From: Betaproteobacteria bacterium
GTDB lineage: Bacteria; Pseudomonadota; Gammaproteobacteria; Burkholderiales; Burkholderiaceae_F
Length of the DNA stretch: 64,000 bases
Direction of reading: 5' to 3'
Assembly (NCBI GenBank): GCA_016861185.1
Contig: BOKW01000005.1
Coordinates: forward strand, 124,001 to 188,000
Below, one piece after another: positions 63,781 through 64,000 of this stretch; position 1 is the first letter of the stretch; the number at the start of each line of letters is the position of its first letter. The position numbers were made by a program, and so were the translations under genes. The notes under the pieces were generated by a model. That model saw nothing but the letters and a program-made list of their open reading frames with translations, did no database searches and had not been told where the DNA came from.

Positions 63781-64000
63781 ATGGGCACGCTGACCCTCAT
63801 CGTCCTTCTCCCGCTGCTCGGCTTCCTGGTGAACGGCCTGCTCGGCAACGCGCTCGGCAAGCGCTTCGTCAGCGTCGTCGGCTGCGGGTTGCCGCTCGCT
63901 TCGTTCGTGCTCGCGGTTCTTACGTTCCGCGCGCTCGAAGCCGGCGGCGCGCCGATCGTCGAGGTCGCGTACACGTGGGCGCTGGTCGGCGACACGGCGT
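63781..64000 (+). CDS. nuoL: NADH-quinone oxidoreductase subunit L, N-terminal part
   Basis: The first 73 residues of NuoL run off the end of the window. The start MGTLTLIVLLPLLGFLVNGLLGNALG is typical of the antiporter-like subunit, and the position after nuoK fits. Three bases separate it from the nuoK stop. Confidence 0.93.
   Translation, partial: MGTLTLIVLLPLLGFLVNGLLGNALGKRFVSVVGCGLPLASFVLAVLTFRALEAGGAPIVEVAYTWALVGDTA

Overview
The window is high-GC, densely packed bacterial DNA that looks like a facultatively anaerobic betaproteobacterium. The best clue is the hydrogenase cluster: its gene order (hoxK-G-Z ... M-L-O-Q-R-T-V-hypA-B-F-C-D-E-X) is essentially that of the membrane-bound hydrogenase region of Ralstonia/Cupriavidus. 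No rRNA, tRNA, phage genes, CRISPR array or complete insertion sequence was seen. Genus cannot be given from the sequence alone.

Layout. (1) 1-3.4 kb: the end of a flavin disulfide oxidoreductase, a methyltransferase, a Spy-like periplasmic protein, a Ni/Co permease and arfB. (2) 3.4-12.8 kb: a stress-type block with two ECF sigma factors and their putative anti-sigma factors (one RskA-like, two tandem cupins), a DUF4331 / lipoprotein / TPR / HupE-UreJ operon, a Tat ferritin-like protein with a cytochrome c, and a monooxygenase/SRPBCC pair. Six copies of one promoter pattern, AATCC-N16-CGTA, lie in front of these units and tie them into one apparent ECF regulon. (3) 13.1-29.8 kb: a complete O2-tolerant uptake [NiFe]-hydrogenase with its accessory genes, plus a HigA-type antitoxin embedded in it. 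(4) 30-35.2 kb: metal handling, with a GDT1/TMEM165 family exporter, MerT plus a GDCCVxC protein, a PepSY protein, and a chromate operon (chrB-chrA-rhodanese-chrB-like). (5) 35.4-42.8 kb: a DASS anion transporter and a hybrid kinase / REC-EAL / double-receiver signalling operon. (6) 42.9-54.7 kb: Wolinella-type fumarate reductase frdCAB, divergent from an NfnA-NfnB fusion, a rubrerythrin-like protein, pyruvate:ferredoxin oxidoreductase, a DHOD-like protein and a ferredoxin. (7) 55.1 kb to the end: nuoABCDEFGHIJK and the start of nuoL (complex I).

How it fits together. H2 oxidation (HoxKGZ), NADH oxidation (Nuo) and fumarate reduction (Frd) share a quinone pool. PFOR, ferredoxin and the NfnAB fusion connect pyruvate, ferredoxin and NAD(P)H pools. 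FNR-type boxes (TTGAY-N4-RTCAA) precede hoxK, hoxM, frdC, the nfn fusion and nuoA, suggesting shared oxygen-responsive control of all these energy genes.

The window is also crowded with short palindromic repeats of several families. Most are intergenic, but copies lie in frame inside hypF, hypX and nuoG, and shorter motif copies lie in hypB and hoxV, adding low-complexity linkers to the proteins.
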